A stretch of DNA of 64,000 bases from Ligula intestinalis (GCA_036362985.1 JAYGXS010000003.1:75427319-75491318); one strand, 5' to 3'. Positions 1-11,345 are shown, counted from the stretch's first letter. A program made the numbers and translations. Notes: generated by a model not told the origin, from the sequence alone.

Positions 1-756
1 CAAATGCTCATGAACGGCAGCATAAGCTGTCCCATATATATATATATCTGAGTAAATGCCTTTATAGCGGTTTTGGCTAGGCTGACACCGCTTGAACGAA
101 AAGTTGGCTAGTGAGCGCTTCCACAGACGATGAGCACTGTGTTTTAAAGTCAGCTGTAGAAAAATACGACGGGGATGATCGATATACTAATTGTTCCGAC
201 CACAAGTAAACTTCTTTAATTAAGTTTGAAATTAACTAGTTTCGTCGGCCACTCTGCCCAAACTCAACATCGATATACGCGCATCAGACACACCTAATCT
301 CCTTCCTAAGCCTATCAAAATCAACACACCGAATGTGTCTCTTGAGTTATATGCTTAACTAGGACAGCGGAGTTCGCTGCACTGACATTAAGAGCTCAAA
401 AGATGTATACCACCATCAATACTAGCTACAACACGGCAAATTCTGAAATTAACTCAAAATCACACTATCTTTTCTTACAGCCATTGCACAGTTGGTTCTG
501 TATCACCATTACCAGGCGTTTGCGGATCCATCGCGTGGAAACTGCGTATTAAAGTCAGCATTTCTAAAGTCGATTCGGTGCACTGGCTTCATCTGCCCGT
601 ACTGCCAACAGCCTTCATATATCTCATATATCGATATCACAGTGGCTTTAGTTGATAGAAAAGACCTAAGGGAAGGAGCGAGATAAATTTTTTCTTTAAG
701 AAATTATATCGCACTCAATATTGTTTCCCTTGCTAGAACATGATCACATCCTAAAG
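1..756. other. No gene recognised (5' edge of window)
   Basis: AT-rich sequence with no family match that I can see. A 64-codon frame at 492-686 resembles nothing I know and has no supporting context. Confidence 0.5.
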
Positions 757-890
757 GTTAAGTCACTTTAAGTCACTTTATTAAGGGAAGAAGGCTTTCG
801 CCCTTGAGCTCCCTATTCATAACCAAAATCGCATAATACGTACATCGTAACAATAGTACATAATACAAATGTACAAATGTAGGCTTAAAA

Positions 891-2869
891 TCAGCGATAA
901 GTGTGAGCCAGTTGCAAGGCGCTGCTACTGACACTTTGTTCATTATGTCTGCCACAGTTTCTCAGCAAATGAGAATCAAGTTTGTGTTTAAAAATGTCAA
1001 CAGTATCTGAGAGGACCACATCTTCCGGGAGTCCGTTCCACGCTCCAATGACCCTCTGAGAGAAGGCGTTTTGTCGAACGTCGATATGGGCCGGTTTCCT
1101 CTGTAGTATGAAAGGATGACCTCGCAGATGGTCAGTCCGAGCCAATTCGAAGAAATCATCAAATTCTAGGGCGCAGTCTTGGCCTCTAACAATTCGGTAG
1201 GTTTGTATGAGGTCACCGCGAAGTTGCCTATAATTGAGAGGGAAAAGATCAAGTTCGGTCAGTCTGTCTTCATAAGGCAGATGACCAAGATTCTTGACCA
1301 TCTTCGTAGCCCTCGCCTGCACTCGTTCCAGGTGCAGGTAATCCTTCTTGAACCACGGACGCCAGGCCTGGACAGCATACTCTAAGTGGGACCGAACAAA
1401 CGCTCCGTAGGTTTTCCTGAAGAGCTCCTTGTCAATGTTTACGAATCCCCGCCTTATCGCAAACAGCACCTGTGTCGCGCGTTAGCTGCCTTTGCACACT
1501 GAGTAGATGGTTTGAATGAGGAATTTATCAGAACACCGAGATCCTTTTGTTCGTTCACATTTGAAAGCGAGTGCCCATCGAGGAGGTATTGGAAGGAATC
1601 GTTCTCCTCATCAGTCCTTCTAGTACGGAGTCTTAAAACCACACACTTACTAATGTTGAAGTTAAAAAGCCAACGAGCAGACCAGCAGCTAAGTCGATTA
1701 AGACTTTCTTGAAGCGCTTTCCTATCGGCGTCAGACCTGATGGCTCTCCAGAGTTTGACGTCGTCGGCAAACATGATAGCACTGCAACCCAGGTCGTTGA
1801 TACAGTCGTTGATATAGATAAGGAAGAGCAGTGGCCCTAAGACAGAGCCTTGGGGGACGCCACTCAGAACATATGTAGGGCTTGACTTTAAGTCACCGAT
1901 GCACACAGTTTTCGATCGCCCTGTGAGAAAATCTGTGATTCATGCCAGCAGGTTTCCTCTTATGCCAATTTCTGACAATTTATGCATTAGACGCTTATGT
2001 GGGACGCTGTCGAATGCCTTCTTGAAGTCCGTATACATGACGGCAACCTTACCATCTTCATCTAGTGCGCGAGTCCACTGCTCAGTGGAGAGTAGAAGGC
2101 TGGAAAGGCAAGAATGGTTCTTTCTGAAGCCGTGTTGGAGCCCTGACAGTAGATTGTTCTCCTCCAAGAACTCCATTGTCGTCTTCTTAATTATCGTTTC
2201 CATCACCTTACAGCAAATTCAAGTTAGGCTGACGGGCCGGTAATTGTTAACCTTCGTTCGGGCTCCGCCCTTGTATATCGGGTAAATATTTGCCATTTTC
2301 CATTCAGATGGCAGTTTTCCTAGTTCAAATGAAGAACGAAAGATATGTGCTAGGGGCTCTGAGAGTTCGCTTGCCAATTCTTTCAAGAACTTGGCTGGTA
2401 TATTCTCCGGACCGGATGACTTTGCTTCTTTGAGGCTCTGCAGCTCCCTCTCAACTACAGATGTTGGAAATAGTAGAGAATGAAGTGCCGGACCGGCGTT
2501 TGCAACAGCACTGTTTGCATTATCAAAATAAAGCTCGGATTCCCTAGTGAATACCGAGGCAAAGAACCGGCTATAGTACTCGACTTTCTCGTCATTCTCA
2601 ACGACTTCTCCGCCATCATCATTCTTAAGTACTGCGACAGGATCCTTGTTTTTTAATCTACTGTTAATATAGCGGAATAGAATTTTGGGCTTTTCTTCAG
2701 CCTGTTGGAGGATTCTTGATTCATAGTTTTTCCTGGCCTGGCGAATTGATTTTTTTACTGCATTTCTTTGGCGTTGGAATTCCTCGAGGTGTACTGGCGA
2801 CCCAGTTTTCCTGAATAACTTCCATTTCCTATTCTTCTTCTTCAATTGCCTGTTAAGGTCTCTCGTCAA
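891..2869 (-). pseudogene. Reverse transcriptase of LINE A (broken ORF2)
   Basis: Three overlapping or adjacent minus-strand frames (2869-2219, about 2206-1454 and 1469-891) together make a nearly full CR1-type RT plus C-terminal domain. Seen: a palm motif with FADD, the PQGSVLGPLLF turn, and a C-terminal region with GAWNGLP near 1040-1060 that recurs in this class of LINE. The pieces read on from one to the next apart from a stop and frame changes, so this is a recently inactivated copy rather than scattered fragments. Assignment to the CR1 superfamily is by motif wording, not by a tree. Confidence 0.85.
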
Positions 2870-2962
2870 CCAGGCAGGACGACTAGTCGTCTTGTGTACC
2901 TTGACCGGACAAAAGCGCTTAAGCAGATCTAATGCAACCCTCTTGAGTGATCTCCAATCCTC

Positions 2963-3325
2963 CTACGGATCCCCTTTGAGTAGGCAGTCCCAATTCACGG
3001 TCGATAGTGCATTCTTCATTGAATTGAAATCTGCCTTCCATATGTTTGGCTGGTCCTCCGTTTTCCTCAGCCGTTGAGTATGGAGTGAGTAATCCCACAT
3101 TAGCGTCGTATGATCACTCTTACCGAGCGGAGCACTTGAATGAACTTCATCTATGTAGGACGAATCCTTCGTAAAAATGAGATCCAAACAAGTAGCTCTA
3201 TGGTTTTCTTGAAATCTGGTTATGCCCTTAACGTTCTGAACTAGAGACAGGTCAAGCGTGAGATCCATTAATTTGGAACTAAAGGAAGTTGACGCCACCT
3301 CAACTGTCAGGTTGTTCCATTCAAT
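2963..3325 (-). pseudogene. Endonuclease domain of LINE A, C-terminal half
   Basis: The minus-strand frame begins just inside the LINE B junction at EWNNLTVE and includes ATCLDLIFT and the metal-site motif SDHTTL. It is the direct continuation of the endonuclease half ending in GDFNAPAI at 6798. The two halves would join in frame if LINE B were removed. Confidence 0.8.
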
Positions 3326-3496
3326 GATGAGACAGCTAATAATAGAGCTAGAAAAACGGAGATCCAATGGCGAGACAAATCTCAAAATAAGAGAGGGAAA
3401 AATAGTTCAGGTCAAAAGGACATCGCTCTGGTCGAAGCCGGTAACAGTGACGGCCTAGCTGTCCCGCCACCGAAACCTCAGACATGCCCTCTTAAA

Positions 3497-6325
3497 TTGG
3501 TCGTTTTAAATGCCAGATCACTGATTAATAAAATGCCTCTGCTCCAGACTCTGGTTTTCGTCAACCGCCCAGACATTGTTATGGTAACTGAGACATGGGC
3601 ATCGGCCTCTGTAGCTGACACAGAACTCTCCGTTCTAGGTTACTCATGCGTTCGGAACGATCGAAACAATGGCCGTGGCGGAGGAAGCTGCATCTATATT
3701 AAGCAGCCACTTGCATTTCTCCCGTTGGACTATCCACAATTCACAGCGGTGGAGGAGAGCTGCTGGCTACAAGTTGTTCTAAAAAACAAATGCTCCTTAC
3801 TTGTTGGCTGTGTTTATCGCCCACCTAATGCCGATGCAGACTACGATCTTTGTCTCTCGCAGGCATTTCATGCCGCAGCTGACTTGAATCTTAAGTATTG
3901 CTTGATTGCAGGCGATTTTAACCTTCCTGACGTGCAGTGGTTTCCACCATCCGGTCCTTCAAAGTACGAGAACTTACTTGAGGCAATAGATATCGGCATG
4001 TGGGATCAGGTAGTCGATTTTCCCACTCGAGGAGCAAACATACTCGACCTAATTTTTTGTAGGGGATGCGAACCACTTTCAGTGTCATCCTTAGACGCAC
4101 TTGAGAGTTCAGACCATGTCACAGTTGTTAGTGAACTAGAACTGGAGGCGGATAAAACATTTTCCCAAAAGTATCGTATTTATCATGACTTCCGATCAGC
4201 AAACACGGCTGACCTACTGGCACATCTAAACGCTCTCGACTGGTCTGAATTTTTCCAATGTTTGGATGTAAATGTTTGTACCGATGCACTGTACAAAGTG
4301 TTGGATCCACTCATCCTCCACTTTGTCCCCCGTAAGAAAGTAATACATGTCAAGGATGAAGTGTACCTTCCTCTGTCTTTCCGTCGTAGGCTGCGTAAAC
4401 TCTCTCGTCGTTTGCATCGGCTGAACGACACTTCCGTTCTGCCCTTGATCACACTGATCTTTGAGCAGGCTAAGAAGCTCTCCGAAGAAAAACAGATAGC
4501 CGATGAGGCTCACTTCGCTGAAAACCCTTCCCTTAATGTTGCGAAACTCTTTTCGCGTACAGTAAAAGCGCAGATGAAAACGCAGCACCCCATACTTAGA
4601 GATGCTTTAGGAAACCCCATAGCTGACGCTAAGCTGACCGCCGATAGCTTCAATGCGTTCCTATCCAAAACGTTTAGTGAAAGCTCGTTCGCTGCACCTC
4701 CGGTTATCCAGGCTTGGACGGGTGCCATACTCGAAACCATAAGTTTTACCGTCTGGGATGTGACTGTAGCCATTCGTCGTTATCGTCAATCCTATAGTCC
4801 AGGACCAGATGGCGTCCCAGTTAGCCTTCTAAAAGCTGAAGCGAATGATATCTTTCCGTCAATTCTTTGTAAGGTATTTAATCTTGCTCTTGAGAGCGAA
4901 ACCTTTCCTTCGTTGTGGAAGGAATCGCACATAATGCCTATTCGCAAGCACGGCCGATCGACATCATTCGACAACTTTAGGCCAATAAATACACTTCCCG
5001 CAGCATCGAAGATCTTGGAGACCTTAATCAAAGAAAAGATGATGCGTCACTTGACAGAGAACAACCTGCTCAGTACAGCTCAACATGGCTTTCTCGAGAA
5101 ACGATCTTGTGACACCTGCCAGCTCTCTTTCTTTGATTATGTGCTGCAATCTAGAGACAGCGGTTTTGCCACTTATAGCGTCTATTTTGATTTTACTAAG
5201 GCCTTTGATCGGGTCGATCATAACCTCCTCCTTCTGAAACTGGCCTCCTTCGGCATAGGTAGCAAGCCTCTGAACTTCATATCTTCCTATTTGGATGCTC
5301 GCACACAACGAGTAAAAATTTCCAATGTTATCTCCAACCCCACGCATGTGAGGAGTGGAGTTATACAGGGTAGTGTACTGGGTCCGCTCCTATTTTGCCT
5401 TTTTGTCAACGACGTTTCAGATTGTTTTCAGTATGGCAGACCCTTCATGTACGCTGATGATTTAAAAGTCGCTTATCGATATAAACCGGCAGATCGCAAC
5501 ATCGTGCTCGAGCTGATAAAAAAGGATCTTCAGGCCTTCGCCCAGTGGTGTTGCACATGGCGCCTCACCCTTTCATGGCACAAATGTTCCGTTATGGTTG
5601 TTGGCGACGATCATCAACCGGAATTAAGCATTGACGGCTGCGAATTAAATTTCCCAGTAGTTATCAAGGATTTGGGCATTTCCTACTCTAATAGTCTCAA
5701 TTTGTCAGAGCACTGTGCCCTGATAGTCTCGAAAGCACGCCAAACCACCGGATTTATCCTTAGAAATTTTAAGACTATCAATGTTAGAACTAGCCTTTAT
5801 AATATGTACGTGAGACCTAGTCTTGAATACTGCTCGCCTCTGTTCAGTCTTCTGCGCACTAGTGAACGGAAGAAAATAGAATCGGTGCAGCACTTCTTCA
5901 CTAGAAGAGTTTTCACTACAGAACACCGTAACTTAACCTACCAACAAAGGTGCGAACTTATAAAGCTGGATCCCCTATGGCTTCGTCGATTGCAGAAGGG
6001 TCTATTTTTACTGTTTAAACTTTTGAATGGTCAAACCTTTAATCCTCTTAGTACAATAAGGCAGCTTGAGCACTCTCGACGCGCCAGTCATCGAGACGTA
6101 TTTTTATTTCTTCCTATGGCACGCACAGTTAAGTACCGGCAATTCTTTTCAGTAAATGCCATATCAATCTGGAATAAGCTGCCCAAAAGTATTAAAACCC
6201 AGCAAAACTACCCTATGTTTAAGAGAGCTGTAACTAGTTTTCTACATTCAGGACAACTTTCACGAATTGTGGGTGCTGACTCGGTGGAATCTATCTTTCA
6301 CTCTGATGGCGTTCGTGGACTTTGA
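3497..6325 (+). CDS. LINE B ORF2: endonuclease-reverse transcriptase, uninterrupted
   Basis: A 942-codon open frame encodes an apurinic/apyrimidinic-type endonuclease followed by a reverse transcriptase, the enzyme that nicks target DNA and primes cDNA synthesis on it. Endonuclease motifs are TETW (residues 31-34), VYRPPN (about 107-111), GDFNLPD (139-145) and SDH (about 205). RT motifs are SPGPDGVP (about 434), FDFTKAFDRVDH (about 565), GVIQGSVLGPLLF (about 620) and catalytic YADD (about 651). A C-terminal region with SIWNKLP follows. The start given is a TTG; the frame stays open upstream to the junction near 3326, so the true N-terminus is unknown. There is no stop or frameshift over 2.8 kb, unlike every other LINE here, which suggests a young insertion. 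It is not a host gene. Confidence 0.9.
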   Translation: MVVLNARSLINKMPLLQTLVFVNRPDIVMVTETWASASVADTELSVLGYSCVRNDRNNGRGGGSCIYIKQPLAFLPLDYPQFTAVEESCWLQVVLKNKCSLLVGCVYRPPNADADYDLCLSQAFHAAADLNLKYCLIAGDFNLPDVQWFPPSGPSKYENLLEAIDIGMWDQVVDFPTRGANILDLIFCRGCEPLSVSSLDALESSDHVTVVSELELEADKTFSQKYRIYHDFRSANTADLLAHLNALDWSEFFQCLDVNVCTDALYKVLDPLILHFVPRKKVIHVKDEVYLPLSFRRRLRKLSRRLHRLNDTSVLPLITLIFEQAKKLSEEKQIADEAHFAENPSLNVAKLFSRTVKAQMKTQHPILRDALGNPIADAKLTADSFNAFLSKTFSESSFAAPPVIQAWTGAILETISFTVWDVTVAIRRYRQSYSPGPDGVPVSLLKAEANDIFPSILCKVFNLALESETFPSLWKESHIMPIRKHGRSTSFDNFRPINTLPAASKILETLIKEKMMRHLTENNLLSTAQHGFLEKRSCDTCQLSFFDYVLQSRDSGFATYSVYFDFTKAFDRVDHNLLLLKLASFGIGSKPLNFISSYLDARTQRVKISNVISNPTHVRSGVIQGSVLGPLLFCLFVNDVSDCFQYGRPFMYADDLKVAYRYKPADRNIVLELIKKDLQAFAQWCCTWRLTLSWHKCSVMVVGDDHQPELSIDGCELNFPVVIKDLGISYSNSLNLSEHCALIVSKARQTTGFILRNFKTINVRTSLYNMYVRPSLEYCSPLFSLLRTSERKKIESVQHFFTRRVFTTEHRNLTYQQRCELIKLDPLWLRRLQKGLFLLFKLLNGQTFNPLSTIRQLEHSRRASHRDVFLFLPMARTVKYRQFFSVNAISIWNKLPKSIKTQQNYPMFKRAVTSFLHSGQLSRIVGADSVESIFHSDGVRGL

Positions 6326-6768
6326 ACCCCGCCAGGCTTCACTGCTGAAGATAATGCGGCTGAAGCAGCAACCCGCAGTCTGCTAACCCTTCAGCCGATA
6401 GCTCGCAACTTTTGCCGACAACCATTGAAGAAAGACTGAGAACACTGTGTTCTTGTGCCAACCCTCTCCGTCTGGAACTAATGTTTTTAAACGATATGAA
6501 ACAGTTCTCCTGCTGATGAGTCAACTCAGCTTACAACTGTACATTTATTCCGTTTGTATCATACCTTTGAAGGCAGGTTTTTTTCACTTGAAACAAACTC
6601 CTAATCTCGCCCAGTATTGACGAAACAAAAAACCTGAAACAAAACCAATACTGGCTGCAACATAAGGAGTTTGTTTTAGGTTTTTTCCGGTCTTCGAGGT
6701 GTTGGAAGGCGCCCAAGAGGTGCATTACCAACTCTTTACAATTGCCTGTAAACTGGCATAATAAACAT

Positions 6769-6795
6769 ATTATTATTATTATTATTATTATTAAT
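6769..6795. repeat. (ATT)n microsatellite forming the tail of LINE B
   Basis: About nine ATT units sit exactly at the 3' boundary of LINE B. A simple trinucleotide tail rather than poly(A) is known for some LINE clades such as I-like elements. Confidence 0.85.
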
Positions 6796-6797
6796 TG

Positions 6798-8390
6798 CAG
6801 GGGCGTTGAAGTCACCAACGATGAGAACCTCCTGGTGGCTAGCAGCTTCTTTCACCAGACCAAGGAGTGAGTTGTCGGCTCCGCTCAGAATGTTTGGTGG
6901 CCGGTAAACGGCCAGGAATTCAAGGTTCTGTGAATTCGCCTTCTTGATTTCTAACCAGATGGACTCATACTCCAGGGCTAGAGTGTGTTCTCTTTCTACA
7001 ACAGAGATTTCAGTTCTGACATACACGACAACCCCACCTCCTTGTCGGTTTTGGCGGTCTTTGCGGAAAACCTGGTATGCTGGAATCGAAATCTCCGAAT
7101 CTGCAATTTCTGCTTTTAGCCATGTTTCCGTTATGGCAACTACAGCAGGTTTCCGCTCCGAAAGTACTGCCTTGATTTCATCAATTTTTGAGGGAAGACT
7201 TTGGGCATATGTGTAAAGAAAGCTCAATTTAGACTTATTCACCACTTTATGCAGGCGGTTGCCTCTTGCGTGAGATTGCATGCAGGGGGCTGTCGGTGCT
7301 GATGGAGACGGACTGTTTTCTATCCCGACTAGGCTGTTAGTGTTATCGGCTTTCTCCAGAGGAGTGACCTCGGGACATGGACGATCTCCTCAATCAGAAT
7401 TCGAAGATTGCTCTCGCCGAGTTCGCATCTCCTGTGGAGTTCTTCTTTTAGCAATCTCCATTTCTCCAGCTCCGCGGGGGAAAAATCCCGCTGAAAAAAA
7501 AACCGTCGGGTGTGAGTATCTAAGTATTGGTTTCCTGCTTAACAATAGCTGGACATCAGCCTCACTCTTCAGAACAACCTTCAACGGTCTTGGTTGGCGT
7601 TGTTCATCTTTTGAGTCTGTTATACGGCCCATTCGGAATGCCTTTAGAACTTCGACTTTTTCCTCACCCTTTAGGAGGAATTTCAGATATTCTTTAAATA
7701 ACTTCTTGTCCTCTTCTAATCTTGATTTCGGGGTATTGGAAGTACCTTCTGTCATGCCTTTTATGACTATGCAGTTTATACGAGTGGTACTCACCTTCCG
7801 ACTGTCATCCCCTTCTGCTTCTCTAGGGTTTGTTAGGACATATTCGCTTCAAGGTTCAGCGCTCCTGTTCGTTTTGGCCTGCGAAGGTGCCCTTTTTGTT
7901 TGGCTCGTGCTCAATCTCGGCCTACTTATATTAGCACTTGGGCTTGGTCGGCCTTTTTTGGGAGCCCGAGAGCGCTTCTTCGTTTTCTTGGAAGTCAGTG
8001 GGTTGACCGTTTCCCCTGTCCATGGCAGACTACTAACTCCGTCAAGCACCCTGGCTGCCGGATCATTTTTCTGCTTAGACACTTCGGCGAGGGATTTTGT
8101 TTCTCCGTACGTTAGGTTTCCTCGCTCAAGTTCACGCATCGCCGGTTTCTCCTCACGAGGGAGAAATAGAGAAATTTTTTTCAGCTCCTCTATCTCCACT
8201 CTTAGACTATTAACTACCTTCTCAAGGTTTGTAAATTTGTTCAAAAGCGTAAAATATGATACGGAGGCTTCATCTTCATGAGTTACATCCCTTAAACTTT
8301 TACGACTTTTAGTTCGCTTGGCAGGAGGAGATTTTAAAGAATTTCTAGATCGAGCTTCCGTAGTTAGTAAGGGAATTTGGAAACCACCGA
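6798..8390 (-). mobile_element. CR1-like LINE A, 5' part (ORF1 and endonuclease N-terminus)
   Basis: The minus strand reads from about 8390 down to the LINE B junction. ORF1-type sequence (8390-7390) is followed by the N-terminal half of the endonuclease (7281-6798), with AITETWL, VVYVRTE, VYRPPN and GDFNAP visible. It joins the 3' part at 3325. Plus-strand frames across this segment, including one of 333 codons at 7280-8281, are antisense shadows. Confidence 0.8.
7390..8350 (-). pseudogene. LINE A ORF1-like protein (nucleic-acid-binding, coiled coil), frame-broken
   Basis: Two minus-strand frames (about 8350-7849 and 7794-7390) form an ORF1-like protein. The first part is basic and Ser/Lys-rich, then has a leucine heptad stretch LLNKFTNLEKVVNSLRVEI (about 8250-8190) that looks like a coiled coil. 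The second part has an alpha/beta pattern (INCIVIKGM ... VLKAFRMG ... RPLKVVLKS) like the RRM-type fold of LINE ORF1 proteins. The break near 7800-7850 is a frame change. Function is inferred from position upstream of the endonuclease. Confidence 0.6.
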
Positions 8391-8394
8391 AGCA

Positions 8395-8476
8395 TCCTGT
8401 GATGGCGAAGTGAGGTAGTCGTTCGACTTCCACGCGGGGGATCCAGGGTTCGAATCCGGGCGGTGGCCTGACTTTT
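8395..8476 (+). repeat. tRNA-derived (SINE-head-like) sequence
   Basis: A B-box-like GGTTCGAATCCGG (8448-8460) lies downstream of an A-box-like stretch near 8405-8425, spaced as in tRNA-derived SINEs. Antisense frames give peptides of the PPGFEP/SNPGSP type, a common artefact of tRNA-SINE heads. No cloverleaf can be completed, so it is not called a tRNA gene. Confidence 0.45.
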
Positions 8477-8479
8477 TTC

Positions 8480-9440
8480 CTTGTTGCGATGATGTCGGGA
8501 TTTCGAATGCAGGCACTGGCGAACATTCCTTCCCGTCTTCCAAAGCTGTATAGCACGTAGTTTCAATTTTTTCTGTCACAATCTTTTCACAACAGACCGT
8601 TATGCCATTCTTGGGTGAGTGGACGATGATTGCATCCGAAATGTCGCTAGTCTCTTAAAGTTCGCAGCCTAGACGAATAATATCACATGCTTTTGTGGAA
8701 CAGTTAACTCAGGAGCGCTCTTCGCAGAGATCACATGGCAGAGGCACTTACACCTGTAAGGGAAGCCTGTTATTAGCTCTCAGAAGGCATGTCTTGTCAA
8801 CAGGGCCATCGTGCTATCCACCACTATTTAGCATAACACACCTTCAATTTAACATCAATTATCCAGTCTGACCTCGCTGGCAGGTAGGCATTCCTGCTAC
8901 AATATCGAAACAGGCGTTAGATCCAACAGAAATGAAGGCTGAAACGACCTTGGACCAGCTTTAAGTCACTCATGTAAGGAATGTCATGGATGCCGATTTC
9001 TATTTAACAAAAGTGGCGGCCACAGATAAGGGCATAAAATGGCTTTCTTTTCTTCAAAAGGTTGTAAAAATATTATCAAATCAACCTCAGGGTCACCGGC
9101 GCAACCATACAACTAATGCTATCTCTGTGAATAATAGAAAAAATGCTTCCAAACAGTTTGCGTTCTCCCGTTGCGCAATATGTCCCGCTGCATTTCCGAC
9201 CCCAGGATATAATTGGGATGGCACTGCTGCACATTCTTGATATGGGCTGGAATTCTGACAGTAACGGAGATAATAACAGAAAGTCTTTGACGTAAAATAT
9301 GCGTCGATTAACATATTGCATTTTGGCTGTTTATTAAACAGGATAATGTAGATCATTTATTTGATTAAGGCAAAAATTGTTTTCTCTTTCATACTTTTGA
9401 CATTTTTGACCAGAATTCTTGATACAATTATCTTATTTTA
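8480..9440. other. No feature recognised
   Basis: No family match, long frame or structured repeat was recognised. The 60-90-codon frames have no homology that I can see. Confidence 0.4.
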
Positions 9441-9464
9441 TTTATACAACCCCAACCTATAGTC

Positions 9465-10593
9465 TTGGATCATGTCTCGTACAACATGTTGCTCAGCCTA
9501 CGCGGATAGCTGATTCGGGTATGGCCTCATGCCTGGACTTGATATTCACAAATGGCCACACAAAAGTATCTGATGTAAAAGTCTCTGCACCCCTCGGCAC
9601 CAGTGATCATGCTACTGTCTTAGTAAATAAATATATAAATAAATTTATTTTTAGGCCCGGAGGGCCTCGTCATTGCAAACTTGGTGCAGTTGAAAAAATA
9701 AATACAAATTTGATAAATGCTGCTCTCCGTGAAACAACCACACAGGCAGCGGGAGTGTTTATTAGTGTTGGTAGATTAATTCACATCCACCAATATATCG
9801 TCGCTTTAAAATAGTAGTCAACACTCTCTGAAACGTATTGTGAACTAAGGAGGAAGCAGTGAAATAAAACTCCTACCATTAAAGCTGGGGTAAAGTTCAG
9901 CGGATCGTCGTCAATGCGTAGATGCTACAAGCCGGCATATTCGAAGACCGATTATGACGACATGAGGCAGAGCGCTATGAACCTATCCTGGGAACCGAGC
10001 AGCTTTGCCAATGTTGAAGAACGTTGGAATTTGATTCGTGGAAATATTGAGCGGCTCTGCACCGACTTTATCCCCCTGAAGCTCTGTGGAGGGACAGCAT
10101 GTCGCCTCCCATGGATCGATGGTGAGGCAAAATGCAAGTTGAAGGCCAGGAAACGCGCCTACAAGGCCTTCATGATCTTGAGAACAGCCGAAGCGAAAGC
10201 GAAATACAAAACAATCAGCGATAAATGCAAGCGTATAATGAGGTCGAAGAAAGTAGCATACGAAAGAGATCGTGTGTGCCATCATATTTATATCAGGCAG
10301 CTTCGGCGGGACCTAATACTAGCATTCCGCGTATTACGTCTTCAAGACTGCTGTCCTATATCAGGGGATTTTTTCGAATTAGCAACGACCACAAATCTGA
10401 GGGGTCATCCTCTCAAATTAAAGATGACAGGGGCCAGGCTGGACGCTCGGAAACACTTCTTTTCAATAAGGGTGGTCGGAGCGTGGAATGCGCTTCCTCA
10501 GGACGTTGTTATGTCGGAATCGCTAGAGGGTTTTAAGCGAAAACTGGATCGATACAGCAGTGCACGATGGATCGTAGCAGACAATTTGCAATA
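9465..10593 (+). pseudogene. LINE C, CR1-like, with RT core deleted in frame
   Basis: Plus-strand remnants read in LINE order. Endonuclease C-terminus comes first (CLDLIFTNG, SDHATV, 9530-9620). An AT-rich 260-bp block follows (about 9625-9890), possibly another insertion's 3' UTR. Then comes the endonuclease-RT linker (9914-10270) and directly the C-terminal region (10280-10590, with GAWNALPQDVV). The whole RT palm is missing, yet the linker and C-terminal region sit in one 226-codon frame (9914-10594). The C-terminal part resembles LINE A but is clearly diverged. Confidence 0.75.
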
Positions 10594-10599
10594 ATAATA

Positions 10600-11200
10600 A
10601 TGCTTCCAATTTTTCAGTTGTATTAGTTTTTATATCCATTCACGTTTGCTATTTATAACGCCCTCCCACGCATAGCCTCATGCGAAGGTCTCCGCGGTCT
10701 ACCCTACTTGGCTATCTGCGTACCGTGATTACCCGCTGGCGATCTTATCAGCCAGACCTGACGGCCTAAACACTCACCCTTGGTTCGACCCAAAGCGGAC
10801 TGTCGACGATCTGGGCGGATGCCTCTGTTTTTCCAGTTCCGTTGGCGGACTCTGCAATCAGCAAGGAAGAATCAGGACGTGGCTTCCACACGGTGATGAT
10901 CCTGGGAACCTTTGCAATGCCCCCCCAGTGGGAACCCCTTTTTTTCTCCTTAATCGCACGCATTACCCCCACAAGCGCGACAGTTTTACTCCTAAAAATT
11001 CCTGAGGAGTTTTTTCACTGTCTGCTCCTATTTTCATCCTATGACACAGGACAACTGGCATCGCCAACAGTCTAAGCAACAATTTTTTTGCTACCACTGC
11101 ACATATGTACAAATAGGGCACTCAAAGGAATTTTTCCTACATACCCTCAATATACTGATACTGATACTGATGCTGATCTAGTAAAGCACCGCTGAATGCC
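10600..11200. other. No gene recognised; short TGATAC repeat near 11155-11175
   Basis: No coding match. About three units of CTGATA/CTGATG occur at 11155-11176. Confidence 0.4.
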
Positions 11201-11204
11201 TTCT

Positions 11205-11345
11205 AGTTTCTTTTGACCAGCTGGCGACATGATGTCAAAAAAATAGAACAGTTGCCCAGGATACGTAAAACGAACATTTTATAAAGTTGCGTCTTAAGTG
11301 TGATCGATTTTAAATTTTTACTTATTCGCGAGCTTGCGAATGTAA
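11205..11345 (-). pseudogene. Short minus-strand LINE C-terminal fragment
   Basis: The minus strand reads a TLKTQLYKMFVLRILGNCS-like segment resembling the LINE C-terminal sentence in which a short run such as LYKAFVRPILEYCS recurs. It is short and diverged. Confidence 0.4.

Larger units (their letters stand above)
757..3325 (-). mobile_element. CR1-like LINE A, 3' part (endonuclease C-terminus, RT, C-terminal domain), degenerate
   Basis: Read on the minus strand, this segment gives the C-terminal half of an apurinic-type endonuclease (motif SDHTTL, about 3090-3110), the linker, a reverse transcriptase, and the CR1-type C-terminal region ending near 891. RT landmarks are FKKAFDSVPH (about 2010), SGVPQGSVLGPLLF (about 1860) and the catalytic FADD (about 1770). 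The frame is broken by a stop after GDP near 2962, a break near 2215 and a frame change near 1460, so it is a dead copy. The 3' end (low coordinates) carries a twice-repeated 10-bp unit read as TAAAGTGACT on the minus strand (about 758-779), which resembles the short tail repeats of CR1 elements. Its 5' continuation lies at 6798-8390; the two were separated by insertion of LINE B. Confidence 0.85.
3326..6797 (+). mobile_element. LINE B, CR1/jockey-like, 5'-truncated, inserted into LINE A
   Basis: A plus-strand non-LTR retrotransposon interrupts the endonuclease codons of minus-strand LINE A. The left junction follows CCATTCAAT (about 3317-3325). The right junction lies in an (ATT)n run at 6769-6795 followed by AATTGCAGGGG. 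The shared host bases look like AAT, so any target duplication is about 3 bp or hidden by the trinucleotide tail. The coding frame is already open at the left junction, so the copy is 5'-truncated inside coding sequence or just before ORF2. The 3' UTR is 6326-6768. Confidence 0.85.

Noticed and set aside
6500..6545. CTGATGAG near 6505 as a hammerhead
   Set aside because: No GAAA box or helix II follows at the right distance.
7280..8281. 333-codon plus-strand frame
   Set aside because: It is exactly antisense to LINE A ORF1; hydrophobic/Ser-rich translation without domains. A shadow frame.
8345..8579. Minus-strand frames with RPDSNPGSPAWK/PPGFEPW peptides
   Set aside because: These are translations of a tRNA-SINE head, a well-known annotation artefact, not a protein.
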